Source of the DNA: Macrophomina tecta
Lineage: Eukaryota; Ascomycota; Dothideomycetes; Botryosphaeriales; Botryosphaeriaceae
DNA: 64,000 nucleotides
Direction: 5' to 3'
Assembly: GCA_024180945.1 (NCBI GenBank)
Contig: JAKSGN010000022.1
Location: forward strand, 372,001 to 436,000
A model generated the notes under the pieces. It was not told the origin of the DNA, did no database searches, and saw nothing but the letters and a program-made list of their open reading frames with translations. Positions 13,135 through 24,911 of this stretch are shown here, piece after piece (the first letter of the stretch is position 1; the number at the start of each line of letters is the position of its first letter). The position numbers and the translations under genes were made by a program.

Positions 13135-16100
13135 TTTGACGGATTTGATTGAAGACGTTTTAAGACCGGTAGATGCGAGTGGACAGGAGGGTTCCGTTTA
13201 ATTAAGAGGGTAGGTGGTGCAGGTATTACAGTCACACGCTCAAGCTTGCTGCTATGATGTCGACGCTTCGAAAAGAATGCTCGATTTTCCTTCTTTTCCA
13301 GGGAACAAGCCGCGCTACCGAAAGGCGACTAGAGTGGTTTAAACGATGGGACAGTTGACCGTGTCGACGTGAGGGTGTGTGGTAGTTGTCCAAAAAAGAA
13401 TGACGAGGGTTAAGTATTAAGGTAGTACGACGACGACGCAGAGATACGGTCAACCAACGGCAGGAGAGCGAGCAGGGGAGGAGAGGAAAAAGAGAAGAGC
13501 GAAATTCGGGCCTGCGGGCCTCTTCTATATCTTCTTCCCACTTTTCCCCAGGGCGAACACACTACTCGTGTCGCCGGCCAGCCTAGTCTAGATTACTCGC
13601 GCCGGCCGGCGGCTTGCCAGATCGTCCTCATGGATTAAAATTGGATGGGCAAGAGCAGACTCAAGATAACGGTGGTTGGTGCGCCGCGGGCCGCCCTGCT
13701 TTGAGCGTAGCGCGAGGCGTTTCGCGATATTATCAATGGGGAGGGCCACTGCGGCGGACGGACGGACAGCGCCAACGCCGTCGCTGCCGCTGTTGCCACC
13801 GCACTCGCGCTCTTCCTTTTCCCCTTCGAGGAGAGCAGCATCGTCGCCCAGGCATCCTTACTGCTTGGTGCCGAGGCTTCGCAGAAGGTACCGCGTTGCG
13901 CGGGCGCCCCGAAGAAAGGGGTCAAATGGCAGAGGGAAGGGGAACGGTGCACGCGGGCAAAGAAACGATAAAATGATGACAGCTTTTGTTTTTTTTTTCC
14001 CTTCTCTTCAGCTGTTGGTGGACGAAGGCTATCGTGTGGATTCGCACCTAGCGCAGGGCAAAACGCGCCGCCATCGAGCTGGCAGCCGACTGTGGCGCCC
14101 CGTCCGCTCCCCTATTCCCACGTTCCCTCGCTCCCCATTCGCTGCGCCGACGCGCTTGCAGCTTTCTTGATTCGCCAATGGCAATGGCTGGCAGCGGTGT
14201 GTTTCGCTGTCTTTGTGTGTGTGCAGTGTCCGCATTCAGAGAAAAAGGAGGCACAGAGCGCAAGCGGCGCAGCAGAAGCGCAGGTCTGGAGAGGAACTCG
14301 CCGAGGCCATTTCGCTGTTGGACAGATGCTCGGACGCCTTTTTTGGCTTTTAATCTTGGCTACATCCGCACCCCAGTCGGCCGGTAGTACCTGCCTTAGC
14401 GCCGTAGCTTACTCTCCCGCTTTCTCGCCTTCGGCGCCGAAGTCGAGGGCGCGGTGTTACGGTAAGGGGGGAGGTGGAGAGGCCCGCGCAGGAAAAGCGA
14501 GCGTCATTATTGAAGAGGGGCGACAATGGGGATCTGGTGATGACGAGGAGGCGGTAGGTGCTGCGCACCGGATGTCGGCAGGAAAGAAGCTGGTGATGGT
14601 GCGACGAAGGTAAGAGTCAGTGGACGGCTCTTCTTCGCTCGCGTCGAGCATGCGCGCGCTGGCACTCATCATATGGAATGCCGAGAGGGAGGGCGGCGGC
14701 TGTCGAGAGTCATCTCGTCAAAGCTTCGCTGGTTGAGTGCATCGGGGCGCACGCGGAACGAAGGGAAGAAAAAAAAAAACGGCGTACCGTTCCTGGCTTC
14801 CCCCTCCCAGCCAATATTTTCCTCTCAACACCCACGCTCCTGGTGCTAACTGTTGGTTTTGCTTTTGCTCTGCTGCGATCGTTTGCCGCACGCTCGTGTC
14901 AATCCTCCACTTCAGAAAGGGCCTCGTATCGCTCCGCTCTCCACCCCCCTCTCCATCGCCTCGATAAACGAGCGCTCGCTCGCTGGCGCGCGCGCACACC
15001 ACCCCGTCACAACCGCGGTCCCTTATCTCCCCCATACGGAAGGCGGAAGGGGAGCGAACAAAGCGAGGATCATTAGCCGCCCGCAGATCAGTCTGGGGAA
15101 TGCGATACCATCATTGTGACGTTTCCCCAAAACTGGCTGGCGAGGGGAAGAACGCGCACGCGCGATGCGGGAAGAAAAAACGCGTTTGAAGATCTCTCCC
15201 AAGATGCATGGCTTTTTGCGGGGCCGCCTCTCCCGCTTCCCGGCGCAGGGCAAAAAGAGAAGTTTGGTGCAACGCGCACTGCAGCTTTTGTGCGAGGCAG
15301 GTCCACGGGAGCTGCAGTGGCGCGGGCTTAGTTTGCTTTCTGTCGCGTCTTTGAAGGTAAGGCGGGAGTGCAGATTTAGGTGTTTCGCTGAAGAAGTCGC
15401 CCGAAAAGCAGACATGCGATGTAGGGCTTGTGTGCACGAGTATGTGCTTGCTGGGACAGGCATTGCGCTGTGGGTTGTTTGCAATGCAGGCGGCCAGACC
15501 GATCTCTGCTCCTGCGAAGAGGCAGCAGGTGAAGTAAGGGCGCGCGTACAGAGGAGGCGCTCTCCCATGCTTCTTCGCCAGCAATCCAGACGAGAACACG
15601 CATGTCCGACGTCACGCCACAACATCATACCTTCCGATGGTCGTTCTAGCCAATTCTCCTCCCAACTATCGCAAGCTGTGCGAGGAATAGTGGGGGCGGC
15701 GCTATATGTACGGTGTGTGATGCAGTCTGACCGGGTAAAGAAAAAGGGGAAAGGAAGGAAGCGCAGGATCGATATGAGGCAGCTTTGGGGGCTGTCGGCA
15801 TTGCATCCAGAGCTGGACTTAGCCTCTATGCCATGCGTGCTCGCAAAAGGACCAAGACCTAAGTCGAGACAGCAGATCTTAAAGGCGGCCGTGCACTGTA
15901 TAGACAGCGATCACGGCGCCATCCAGAGACCGAAAAGTACCACCATATCATACAGGAGAGTTGTTCAGTCAAAAAAGCAGAAAAATCTATCAGCGCCGTT
16001 CAGGCGTGCCTACATTGGCCCAGGGTATGGTTAGGGACCGGTATCTACTATTGTCCGGCGCGGCAGGGCCTTTTGCTTGACCTCTTGGTCTTCTTTTTCC

Positions 16101-16686
16101 CAAGCGACCGATCCTCCGGTTAGGATTTGCGATCCTGGCTCAATGAATTCCTCGAACGCCACTCATCATCACCACCCCCAACCGGGAAACGCGTCAATTG
16201 GCGTCACTGGAGGCGTGTTTGACGAACGCAGCGTCATCCGACGGCGTTGGGCAGTGTTTGGAACGACTGTTGTCACACAAGGTGGCAAGCAGAAACTTCA
16301 CAGACCTGGCGTAAAACAAGAAAGAAGTAAGGGATGCTGAGGAGTACAATTTTTCGGCCTCGTGTCTAGAAGTGTTTTTCAATTATTATCAATGATCAGA
16401 GCGGGCGGTGCCGATCATATCGTGTTTGAGAAATAGAGATTATACGTGAATAGCAATTAACGTCGCATGACGGCATCCAGCTTGTTCCCCTCCCTATCCG
16501 ACGTTCAAAAAAGCCCGCTCAGGGGGAGTTAGTCTGGCCGAAAGCGGTAGCGTTTCAGAGTCTCGTGAACAGCAAAGAAATTGCAATTAGATCGTTAAAT
16601 TAGGTAGCCATGTGAAAGCCATTCGCCATGAAATGCTCAAACGCTGCCTTCCCATTACGCGCGTGCAGAAGCTGGCCAGGAGGCGC
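13135..16686. other. Intergenic, no gene recognised
   Basis: A 3.5-kb gap between two related GPI-protein genes on the same strand. Overlapping frames up to 289 codons (15165-16034 plus) are basic and compositionally odd, with no recognisable domain, signal peptide or homologous motif. I see nothing convincing in it beyond promoter-type pyrimidine tracts. Confidence 0.4.
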
Positions 16687-17510
16687 TTAGTTGAGGAAGA
16701 CGATGGCAGCGACAGCACCAAGAATGAGAGCAACGGGGCTAGCCATGTTGGGCATGGAAGCGCCGGAGGTAGGAGCACCACCAGTAGAGCTGGCAGTCGC
16801 CGAACCGCCGGTACGAGAAGACTCGGTAGCAGTGGAAGTGGCAGTCGAGGTGCGCAGAGTAGTGGTGCTGTTGGAAGAGGGAGTAGCAGTGGCGTTGCTG
16901 CTGGTGATGGTGGCGTTGATGCTGGTGAGCGAGGCCAGGGTGGAGTTGGCGGCCGAGATCAGCGAGGACAGCGAAGAGGCAGCAGAAGAGAGAGAAGCGC
17001 TGGCAGTGATGGTCGAGCTCTCGGAAGAAGAAGCCGAGGCGGAGGCAGAGGTAGAAGCGCTGGCGCTGGCGCTGGCGGACGAAGTCGCGGAAGCGCTGGA
17101 AGAGCTGGTGGCAGAGCCAGAGCCGCCGGAGAGAGAGAACTGGCCGGAGAAGTTGTCGCCGCCAGCACCCCTGATCTCGAAAGCATAGTCATTATCGCTC
17201 TCGAGGTTGGAGGGGACGGTCCAGCTGAAAGAGCCGCCGGTGGAGTCGCCTGTAGTTGATAGTCAGCAAGCAGGTCAATGCAGGTGAGCATGCGGGACGA
17301 CTTACTGGTCAAGGTGGTGATGGTGTCCAGGTCGTCGGGATTGCCCTTGCGCAGAATGATGCTGACAGACTGGCCGGCTGGAGCGTTGTACTCGATAACG
17401 TAGGTCCGGCCGGCCTCGACAGAGGTGGGGACGTTGGTGAAGCTGACACTCTGAGCGACAGCGCTCGAGATGAGGGCAACAGTGCCAACGAAAGCGTGGA
17501 AGAAGCGCAT
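16687..17510 (-). CDS. Ser-rich GPI-anchored protein, Kre9/Knh1-like domain
   Basis: Second member of the same surface-protein family. Exon 1 is 17510-17306 and exon 2 17249-16687; the intron is 56 bp (GTAAGT to CTACAG with CTGAC upstream). Product 255 residues. Residues 1-19 form a signal peptide ending AVA. The Kre9/Knh1-like domain covers about 22-105 (VEAGRTYVIEYNAPAGQ, SIILRKGNPDDLDT, GSFSWTVPSNLESDNDYAFEI). A long Ser/Ala/Thr tract follows, then PTSGASMPNM and a hydrophobic tail ending AAIVFLN, read as a GPI signal. The open frame continues 30 codons upstream, but the signal peptide sits directly behind the ATG at 17510, which decides the start. It has one intron where its relative has two. 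Confidence 0.85.
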
Positions 17511-18978
17511 GGCGGCGGTGTGTGAAGCGATTGGTGGGTTGGGTGAGGAATTAAGAGGGTGGTAGAGTGTGGAGGTGGTGCGGAGCAGACACAATGTCAA
17601 CGAGTGAGGGCGAGTACGTGTATTTACTCAGTGTTGTTGTCGTCTGTGGAAAGAACGGAGGCTGTGCAGCGAGAGAGCGGCCGGGGCGGCGGCGGTAGAA
17701 GAATGCGGGCGGAATGGGCGTTGGGTGAAGGCCAAGGAAATCTCGTTGCTAATGAGCGTGACTGGCGACTCAGCCAACAACACGCAAGAAGGCATCTGGC
17801 TCCAATGGCGGGCGCTGGAGGATCAGCAGGCCAGCCCTCCCCCAGGCGGAGCATCGCTGGCAGCATTGACGCTAGCAGGGATCACGGTTGACTGACTTAA
17901 GGTTGCATTTAGCCTCCCGCGGGGGAAAGGAGGCCTTCGAGGCCAATCCTGCCGCGTCCTCCTCCGCTGCCTCGCGCCTCCGTTGCGCCCTCGCCCCCGT
18001 GCCCGCCGAGTGCTCAGCCGCGGCGGTGGTACGCGGTGCACACTGGGCTCGCCGCCGCCCGCTCTCCACGCGCGCAGCTGGGCAGGCCGCGGCGGTGGCG
18101 CTCAGAGTCGGCGCTTTCGCCTTGGGTGCAATTTCCGGCGGCGGGCGGCGGGCGGCGGATTCGCGGCTGGGCCATAAATGCCACTGTTGGGGTCAGGATC
18201 AGGCCTGGCCATCTCTCGTGTTGTGCGCCGGGGCGAGTCGCCATCCTTCGCGACAGACTGCCGACCCTCTGCGCTCGGGCGCGCAGACGAACACGATCGA
18301 ACGACATCGCGCCTCTCTGTTTTTCTTCTTTCTTCCGCGTGCCGAGGAACGTGCCGCTCGGGTGCCCGACTGCTCCCCGGCTCAGGCGTGCACCTGCAGC
18401 TGCTTCTCCCTGCCTTGTGCGATGAATGCGACCATGCAGAATCGGCGGAGATTGCTTCGATAGCGCTGCTGTTCCTTGCATGCGGAAACACCCAATCGAC
18501 GAGCCCAGCCCCCAGTTTTAGCCTCAAGCTCACGCGATCTGACACCTCCGCATGAAAGAAACTCCGCCCTGTCGACGTGCTGTCATTCTGCTGCCCTGTC
18601 TATCCTCGCCCGCGCTCGCTTGTTTTCGAGAACATGTCGCAGGAATATGTCTATCACCTCGACATGAGTAGTCCCCAAAACTTTACCTTACCATGCCGTC
18701 CTCTCGACCCTCCTGTCCGACTACATCCCTCCAATGCCCCCCAACACACAAACCGCCGCCCAGCCCATTAGTCAACGCCGCAGCAGCCCGCTAAAGCAGC
18801 CACCACAAAGTAACTCTCCAAACAGCCTGCCGCCATGGCCACTACAGGACATAGTCGTCAGCCCTTTTTAAATGTTTTGTTTTTTCCTTTCGACTACGTT
18901 TCAGCCCTTTCCAAAACACTTCCCATCCGAAGAAAGAGGAAACGCCCACTCCAACAGAGGGAAAGCAGAACCCCTCCC
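17511..18978. other. Intergenic, no gene recognised
   Basis: Contains the 5' flank of the GPI gene on the left. A 45-codon plus-strand frame starting MSQEYVYHLDM near 18634 is the only stretch that looks faintly protein-like. It is too short and isolated to call. Confidence 0.4.
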
Positions 18979-19030
18979 CTACAATCTCCCCAACCACACC
19001 ACCACCGCCTCCATCCTTCTCTCATCATCA

Positions 19031-19066
<36 letters not shown>

Positions 19067-19797
19067 ACCTCTCTTGCCTCCTCTTCCTCCGCCTCCTCCT
19101 CCTCCTCCTCCGCTCCCTCTTCCAACTCTCTCAATCGCCCCCACAGCCTCCCCGTCGACAGCTCAATCATCTGCCGCCCCGCCGCCGGCGCTCCGCCCCC
19201 GTGCTCCAGCGCGCACAATATGCGCTTCGCCTCGGCCAGGTGCTGCGCGCGGGCGGCAGCAGCGGCAGCGGCAGCGGCGGTGGCGGCTGGGGGCACTCGC
19301 GCCGCGAGGCCGAGCAGCGTGTGGCAGCGGATCAGCAGGGGGAGGAAGTCGGCGGGGTGGAGGCGGGTGTCGAGAGGGACGTCGGCATCTGTGTACTTGT
19401 CCTGGGCGGCCGCACTGGGCGGCTTCGTGCCGGGGGTGTGGCTGTTCGTCGGCTTGGCGGGGTTGTGATGCGGAGGTGGAGGCGCCGCTGCTGCGCGGAT
19501 GGGCGGGGGCGTGGGTGGCGGCGAAGGCCCGACGGAGAGGTCGAAGGGTGGGAAGGGCTCGAGTGCGGAGGGGGCCGGCGGCGGGTGCGGCTGGGCGAGG
19601 GGCGGGACTCTGCGCGTGCGCGTGCCGAGGTTGGTGGCCGTATTGATGCTGCCGAGGGGAGGCTTCAGCTGCGGTGGTGAGGGTGGCTGGGTCGGGGCAG
19701 GCCTGTTGGCGGTGATTTCGTGCGGGAGTAATGGCGCGCCGCTGCCGATGTCGTCGCCATCGCCTCTCGTGCCCGAGCAACAGTAAGTCGTGGCCAT
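18979..19797 (-). CDS. Uncharacterised low-complexity acidic protein
   Basis: I do not recognise this protein. The single-exon frame from an ATG at 19797 gives 272 residues. Residues about 30-130 are Pro/Ala-rich and probably disordered. The middle segment (KYTDADVPLDTRLHPADFLP, then LLIRCHTLLGLAARV) looks like a helical folded part, followed by an Ala run and helices AQHLAEAKRILCALEHGG and GRLWGRLRELEEG. The C-terminus is a Glu-rich helix and a run of 13 Asp encoded by a trinucleotide repeat, then RRMEAVVVWLGRL. The mixture of repeat-free helical sequence and a clean ATG argues for a gene; no signal peptide or membrane segment is seen. The reverse frames are also open, so a spurious frame in GC-rich DNA remains possible. 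Confidence 0.5.
19022..19062. repeat. Trinucleotide repeat coding for Asp run
   Basis: Near-perfect (ATC/GTC)n array on the plus strand. It reads as GAC/GAT codons on the minus strand and makes the 13-Asp run of the overlapping protein. A length-variable microsatellite by nature. Confidence 0.9.
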
Positions 19798-20293
19798 ACT
19801 AGTGCGAGAGGCAGAGGGGTCGTAGCATCTGGGTGAACGTCTCCAGGCAGGCAGTGATCAGAGCGGTGAATCTTAGTGGCTGTTGGGTGGTGTTGTTGAT
19901 GTGCGGTGCAGGGTAAGAGCACCAGTATGATGATGGCAGGCGACGCACGACCCCGAGGCTTGCTCTTGTGCCCTTTTATCTAACGAAATCCTTCTGCCCT
20001 TCCTTCACGAGGCTCTAAGTTGGGAAGTTTGCCTGCCTTGAAACAGGTCACGGACAGCGAGACGGTCGACGTGGAACCTTCGACGCGTAGCAACTGATGA
20101 AAGCAGCGCTTGTATGAGACATCTTCATTCTTTGTAGGAATTCTGGTCCGGGCAAAACACCAGTGCATCTCCCGTGATGGAGCTTCATAGTGTTGTGCTT
20201 GACGAGGCCAAAAAGTCCCGCCTACTATGCCGAATGGTGACTATCCTGTGCGCAGTTCAGCAGGGATACCTGGATGTACATTCAAACAGGATC
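19798..20293. other. Intergenic between two minus-strand genes
   Basis: 5' flank of the acidic protein gene and 3' flank of the SET/MYND gene. Nothing else recognised. Confidence 0.5.
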
Positions 20294-21880
20294 CTAAAAC
20301 GGTACTTTCTCTCCGACCCTCCTCAATATAGGCCACTGCTCTTCAATCCTTGTCTTCATGCCCGCCAGTGCTGAATCATCACCCCTCGTCATATCCACCC
20401 GGATCTGCTCAAACTTCTCCATCACCATCTTCGCGAACGCGCTCCCGCCACCATGGCTCGCCGGTACATTCGCCACCGTCTCTACCAGCACGCCAAATAG
20501 CACAACTCCTAAATTCAGCTTCGCGAACTCCGCCCCCAGCGTCTTCGCCAGCGTCTCGTGGTGGTCCTGTGCGACGACCAGCGTTAGCATCGCCAAGCTC
20601 CACTTGTGCACGACGCGCAGCGGGTGGTGCGGCTGCGGGTACAGAGCCGGGTCGATGTCGAAGTAACGGCGCACCGCGTGCATCCACGCGTCGACGAAGC
20701 GTTGCACGTACAGGCAGCCGACGATGTACTCGTCGCGCAGCGTCGCGTACGGCTGCCGGTCGACCGGGTACACCTTTGTCTGCGCGCAGAAGCGGAGCCC
20801 TTCCTCGACCGGCGCTAGGTCCTGCACGTACTGCGTGCCGGCGCGCGCCTCCTCCAGCTTCGCGAAGGCGGCGCCCTCGACGCCGCCGGGCTTGACGATC
20901 TGCAGGTCGGATTCGCCAGGGAGCCAGCGGTCTTCGCGGAGGGTGGGGCCCTGCGCGCATTTGGTGCAGCTGCAGGTGAAGTAGTAGCGGCGCTTGAGGT
21001 CGGTTTGGCGGCGTTCGAAGGGGAGGGTGCCGTCGATGTAGGAGATGAGGATTTCTTCGTCTTCGGCGATGGGCTTGAGGGCGCGGAAGGAGAGCTGGGC
21101 GCCGTCCATGATGACGAAGGCATTGGGATCACAGGAATGATTGGCGCTGCAGGCTAGAGGGTCGAAGCAGATGCCCAGGGGTTCCATTGCGCTGCCAATG
21201 AGGGTCAGGCTGTTGGTAAAAACCTGGAGGAAGTCAGATACTGTTTGGGAATATGCACATTGAGTGTGCTCTTACCCTACCATATATCCCGGTAGCGATA
21301 TTCGAGCTGAATTTATCCTCCGACATGGAATACTTAAGGGCACCAAGAGCGAGGACTGCATGCTTGTCCCAGTCAGGCTCCTGGCGAAGCTCATCGAGAT
21401 GGGCCGGCAGTTCCTGTAAGTTCTTCCAATCTTCGTCTGAGATGAGGCCACTCTTCCTCATGACCAGAGTCTGAATAACAGCTCTCACGGCGTTGGGGAG
21501 CTGCCTCTCTGCACCCAGTGTCTTAAGAACTGGGCATTCGTGCTTGTGATGGCGTTTCCATGATTGACTTTGGCATGACTGCAGCATGCATTAGCTTAGT
21601 GGCTGAGAATTTCCTTTTGTTGGTCCGTATTCACCCTGCCACAGTACTTGAGAGTCGAGCATCCCGTACAAGCCCGCAGACTGAGATCGTTGTTGGTTGC
21701 TCCAAACCCAGTGGAAGCAAAGCAGTTGGCACAGCAGCTGTCAAGACTGACGTTGTCCAGCACGGCGATGAGAGGCCGTTTGAGAGAGAAGATCAAGTCT
21801 CCGGCGGCAATGTCCTGATTGGCGAAGAGACCGTTGCCGGAAATAGCCGACTTCTTCTTGAGCACCTTGCTGTCTGCCAT
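20294..21880 (-). CDS. SET and MYND domain (SMYD-like) protein
   Basis: Probable protein lysine methyltransferase of the SMYD class. Exons 21880-21635, 21578-21276 and 21223-20294, all joined in phase 0, give 492 residues; introns are 56 bp (GTGAAT) and 52 bp (GTAAGA). The N-terminal SET half starts around GNGLFANQDIAAGD (15-28). The MYND zinc finger splits it, with ligands C50, C53, C71, C74, C80, C84, a His at 92/93 and C97; the first intron interrupts the finger between R82 and S83. The SET catalytic signature NHSCDPN is at 211-217, followed by ALKPIAEDEEILISYID and a Cys-rich post-SET motif (CSCTKC). A helical C-terminal domain makes up the rest. Histone versus non-histone substrate cannot be told from sequence. 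Confidence 0.9.
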
Positions 21881-23594
21881 GTTGAGCAGTTAAGAGGCCG
21901 ATGCGTCCGGGGTGGCTGGTGGAGGGGCGTCTGACGTAGGCGAGAGCGCGTTGGCTCGCTTCTTTCTCGTCAACGCGCGGTCACGCTGCGCGGGGCTCTC
22001 CGAGTCAGACGATAGAAAGCGGTGTTGGCTCAGCCCTGTGTAAGGCTACAAGTGGTTGGAGATGGCACGTTGCCATCTTGCTCGAGCGCGGACCAGCAGC
22101 CATTCGATGCCCCACATGCAAGAGGAGTCGGGCGATTGTTCCTCCCGTTGCAGCGGCCTGCTTCTTCTCCGGTGTTGGGCCGGCCTATCCATCAACCTCC
22201 CCTTTATGCCAGCATTCCATCGTCTTCGCAGCTGAGGTGAGTTTCTTGTCTTCTGTCGCCATCGCCTTCGAAGACTTCGCCAGCATAGGTACTAAATACG
22301 TCGTAAGATGCTGAAGATCTCGAAAATCCGGGTCCCCGTGCAAAGTTGCCGATATTTGGTTGCCGGCAAATGGATAAGATAGTTTATGATCTCACGTTTC
22401 CAGGTCTTCCCAGAGCTACGGGGTCCTGCCATGGATTCGACATGAAACTGATCGATCTCCGTTGAAAAGAATGTACGCCGTTCCAACATTTACAATTTTG
22501 GATTCTGGGCGCGCCGGCTCCAGAAATCAGACCAGCCCTAGGGTTGCGTATTCAGGCTCCGGTTCCGTGTATAGAGCAAAGCGGAGAGTGAAGGCAGAGA
22601 CATCTTTTACAGTAGCAGTCATTACAAGATGCAACTATCGCTGTCTTCCGTTGAAAGAAGAACATGATAACCTCACTAGTCTCCGGTAGCAAAATATAAG
22701 GTATGTTGAGCGTGTAGGCGATTTGTGACTTCACATGCACTAGAACTACTGGGCAAGAACTTGGTTTGATCTTTCTGAATTGTGAATTAGAAAGGTGATA
22801 AGGTACATACGGTTCAGAAACGCCAGCCGATGTCTAGAGAAACGAATAGAAAAACCGCAAGAAATCAGCCAAAAACCTCTATCCACAGAGCCTTGGTATC
22901 GCAGAGCAAGCCATGCAGCAAGAACGAGTAGTTTTCCAAAAAATGGGGACCCGGTAGGGGGTAAGGCGGCCATTTCGTAACTCCCATTTATCGTACAGAG
23001 AAGACGAACGCACCCAAATCAAAGCGTGCCCCCGGAGCCGGGTCCTTCGCTGCTCAAAGATAACGTAAGTTGGCTCAAATGTCCTTGCAAGCCCACTCCT
23101 TTCGGACGATGATCGCGGAGATGAGAGGAGCGCAGAACAACTCGAAAGAGGCCTCGAAAATTACGGCCTACCAAGTACCCCGGATTACGCCATGCCGTCC
23201 CAAAAGAAGCCCTTTACGCCATACCACGCCCTGCGCTTTCCACAAGACGTTCGACGGGAATGTGCTTTGTATTTTTGTTCTTTGCGCCGGAGATGCGGGA
23301 TTCATGAAAAAAATTCGAAGAAAGGGAGAATATGAGTTTCGTCGTCTCGTCGTTAGCCCAAAGTTTCAACGGAACCCGAAGTAAAGGCTCTGGGAGAAGG
23401 TAGGAATGGGAGCACAGTCCCGCTTGGATAACGTAATAAAAATGGGGACAAAGACGCTGGACGCCGATTCTGTGCTGTGTACGAAGCGCGCGAGCCCGGT
23501 ATGGGCGATGCAAACGGGAAGGGGCGATTCTCTGAGAGGCGGAGTACGCTAGGATGGATGCTGAGACAGATTGTGTATAGAGCCGGCTGATGTA
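21881..23594. other. Intergenic, no gene recognised
   Basis: 5' flank of the SET/MYND gene and 3' flank of the coiled-coil gene. The middle (about 22280-22990) is somewhat AT-richer. No frame shows a domain or a convincing splice structure. Confidence 0.45.
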
Positions 23595-24911
23595 TTATTT
23601 GGAGGGCATGTGATACTGCTTGACGTAGCGGAGGAAGGCTATGGCGTCTTCGGCCTGTGGTAGGACCTTGTCGACATGCGCAAGAGAGTCGGTAACCGCT
23701 TTGTGTAACCGCGCACCATCTTTCCGCATTCTTGCCACATCTTCTTCCGTCTCTTCTCTGTACTGCTTTGCCTCGGATTCGGTGGTCTCCTTGTACGTAG
23801 CGAACAGGGTCCTGAGTTCCTGGGCAAGGGAGTCCTTTTTCTCCAATTCATCGCGGAGCTGGTTGACAACCACGTCATGGGCGGCGATGGCGTGCTCCTG
23901 CTTCATAACCTTCCGGCGGTCCTCTTCTCGGCCCTCGGCGATCGCGTCAATCTTCTTGTCGCGCTTCTTGAGCTCCGCCTTGAAGATGTTATCGGACGCG
24001 TTCCAGCGCGTTTCAAGCTCCTTATTCTTCTCCGTCAGCCGGCGCAGCTGCTCTTGGGCCTGCTGTAGCTCGTCTCGGAGGTTCGAGGTCTCCCGTATGT
24101 GCTCCTGGCGCATGCGAGCCATCTCCTCGGCGTGCTCCTTCTTCGCGGCGGCAAGTTCCTGCTTTGCACTTGACGTGACCTGACCGAGCTGGATGCCCAA
24201 GCCGGTGGCTTGTGCCTCAGCCTGTTTCCGGCGCTCCTCCTCATTCTTGAGCTGTGTCCGTAATGTCTCCTCGAACTCCTTGCGGTTTTTGCGAGTGCGC
24301 TCGGAGGCCTCGGAGGCGGAGCGGAGGGTGTTGTTGTCGGCCTGCAGACGCTCGATGACGTTGTTCTTCGCGCGCAGATTTTCGGTCAACTCCTGGCTCT
24401 TGGCCTTTTCGGAGTTGAGGTCGCGTCGCAGGGCGTCATTGGAAGCCGTCAGGCGCTCGATGACCTTGGTTGTGGATTTGGAGGGGTTTGCGAAGGGCGA
24501 GACCGCGGTGTTGTTGGTGACGCCGTTGGTGAGTTCGGAAAGCGGCGTTGTCGGGGCGATGGTGACGGCGGGCTCGTAGACGCCATTGCGGTTGGAGGAG
24601 GGCATGTTTACGATAGAGGGCGTGGGAGTCGGAGCATCGTTCTCGGAGGGCGTCCACAATTTCCCGTTCATGTCACCGAGAGAAATGTCGGTCGGCGTAA
24701 GGTGGATGTCTGGTAGGGTCGGGGGAGAGCGAGGCGGCGCCGCATCTAGAGTTGACAGCCGGTCCGTGAGCAAGAGAGCGAAGTGGAGCGCACGCTTTGG
24801 GAGGAATGCTGCCAGGAAGGGGAGATTGACAAGTCGACGCTAGGGTAAGGAAATAAACATACCGCTCGAGCGACGGGCCTTCTTGAGCGTAATGCGCAGC
24901 AACGAAGCCAT
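23595..24911 (-). CDS. Coiled-coil protein, She3-like
   Basis: Two exons, 24911-24863 and 24745-23595, give 399 residues. The 49-nt first exon encodes MASLLRITLKKARRSS. The 117-bp intron (GTATGT to CTCTAG) joins in frame at DAAPPRSPPTLP. Residues about 1-95 are Pro/Ser/Thr-rich and probably disordered. From PSKSTTKVIERLTASNDALR onwards almost the whole protein is heptad-rich Glu/Lys/Arg/Leu coiled coil, ending near HVDKVLPQAEDAIAFLRYV. This layout resembles the fungal SWI5-dependent HO expression protein 3 (She3) family, known in yeast as an adaptor linking mRNP cargo to a type V myosin. That link is by resemblance only; any long coiled-coil scaffold would look similar. The longer frame without exon 1 has no ATG at its 5' end, which is why I added exon 1. 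Confidence 0.7.

Noticed and set aside
15165..16034. 289-codon plus-strand frame
   Set aside because: No domain, signal or membrane feature; basic low-information composition and overlapping long minus frames.
18835..19680. 281-codon plus-strand frame opposite the acidic protein
   Set aside because: Consists of Leu/Ser/Val runs from the trinucleotide array and Gly/Arg-rich sequence; it mirrors the minus-strand frame and lacks a domain.
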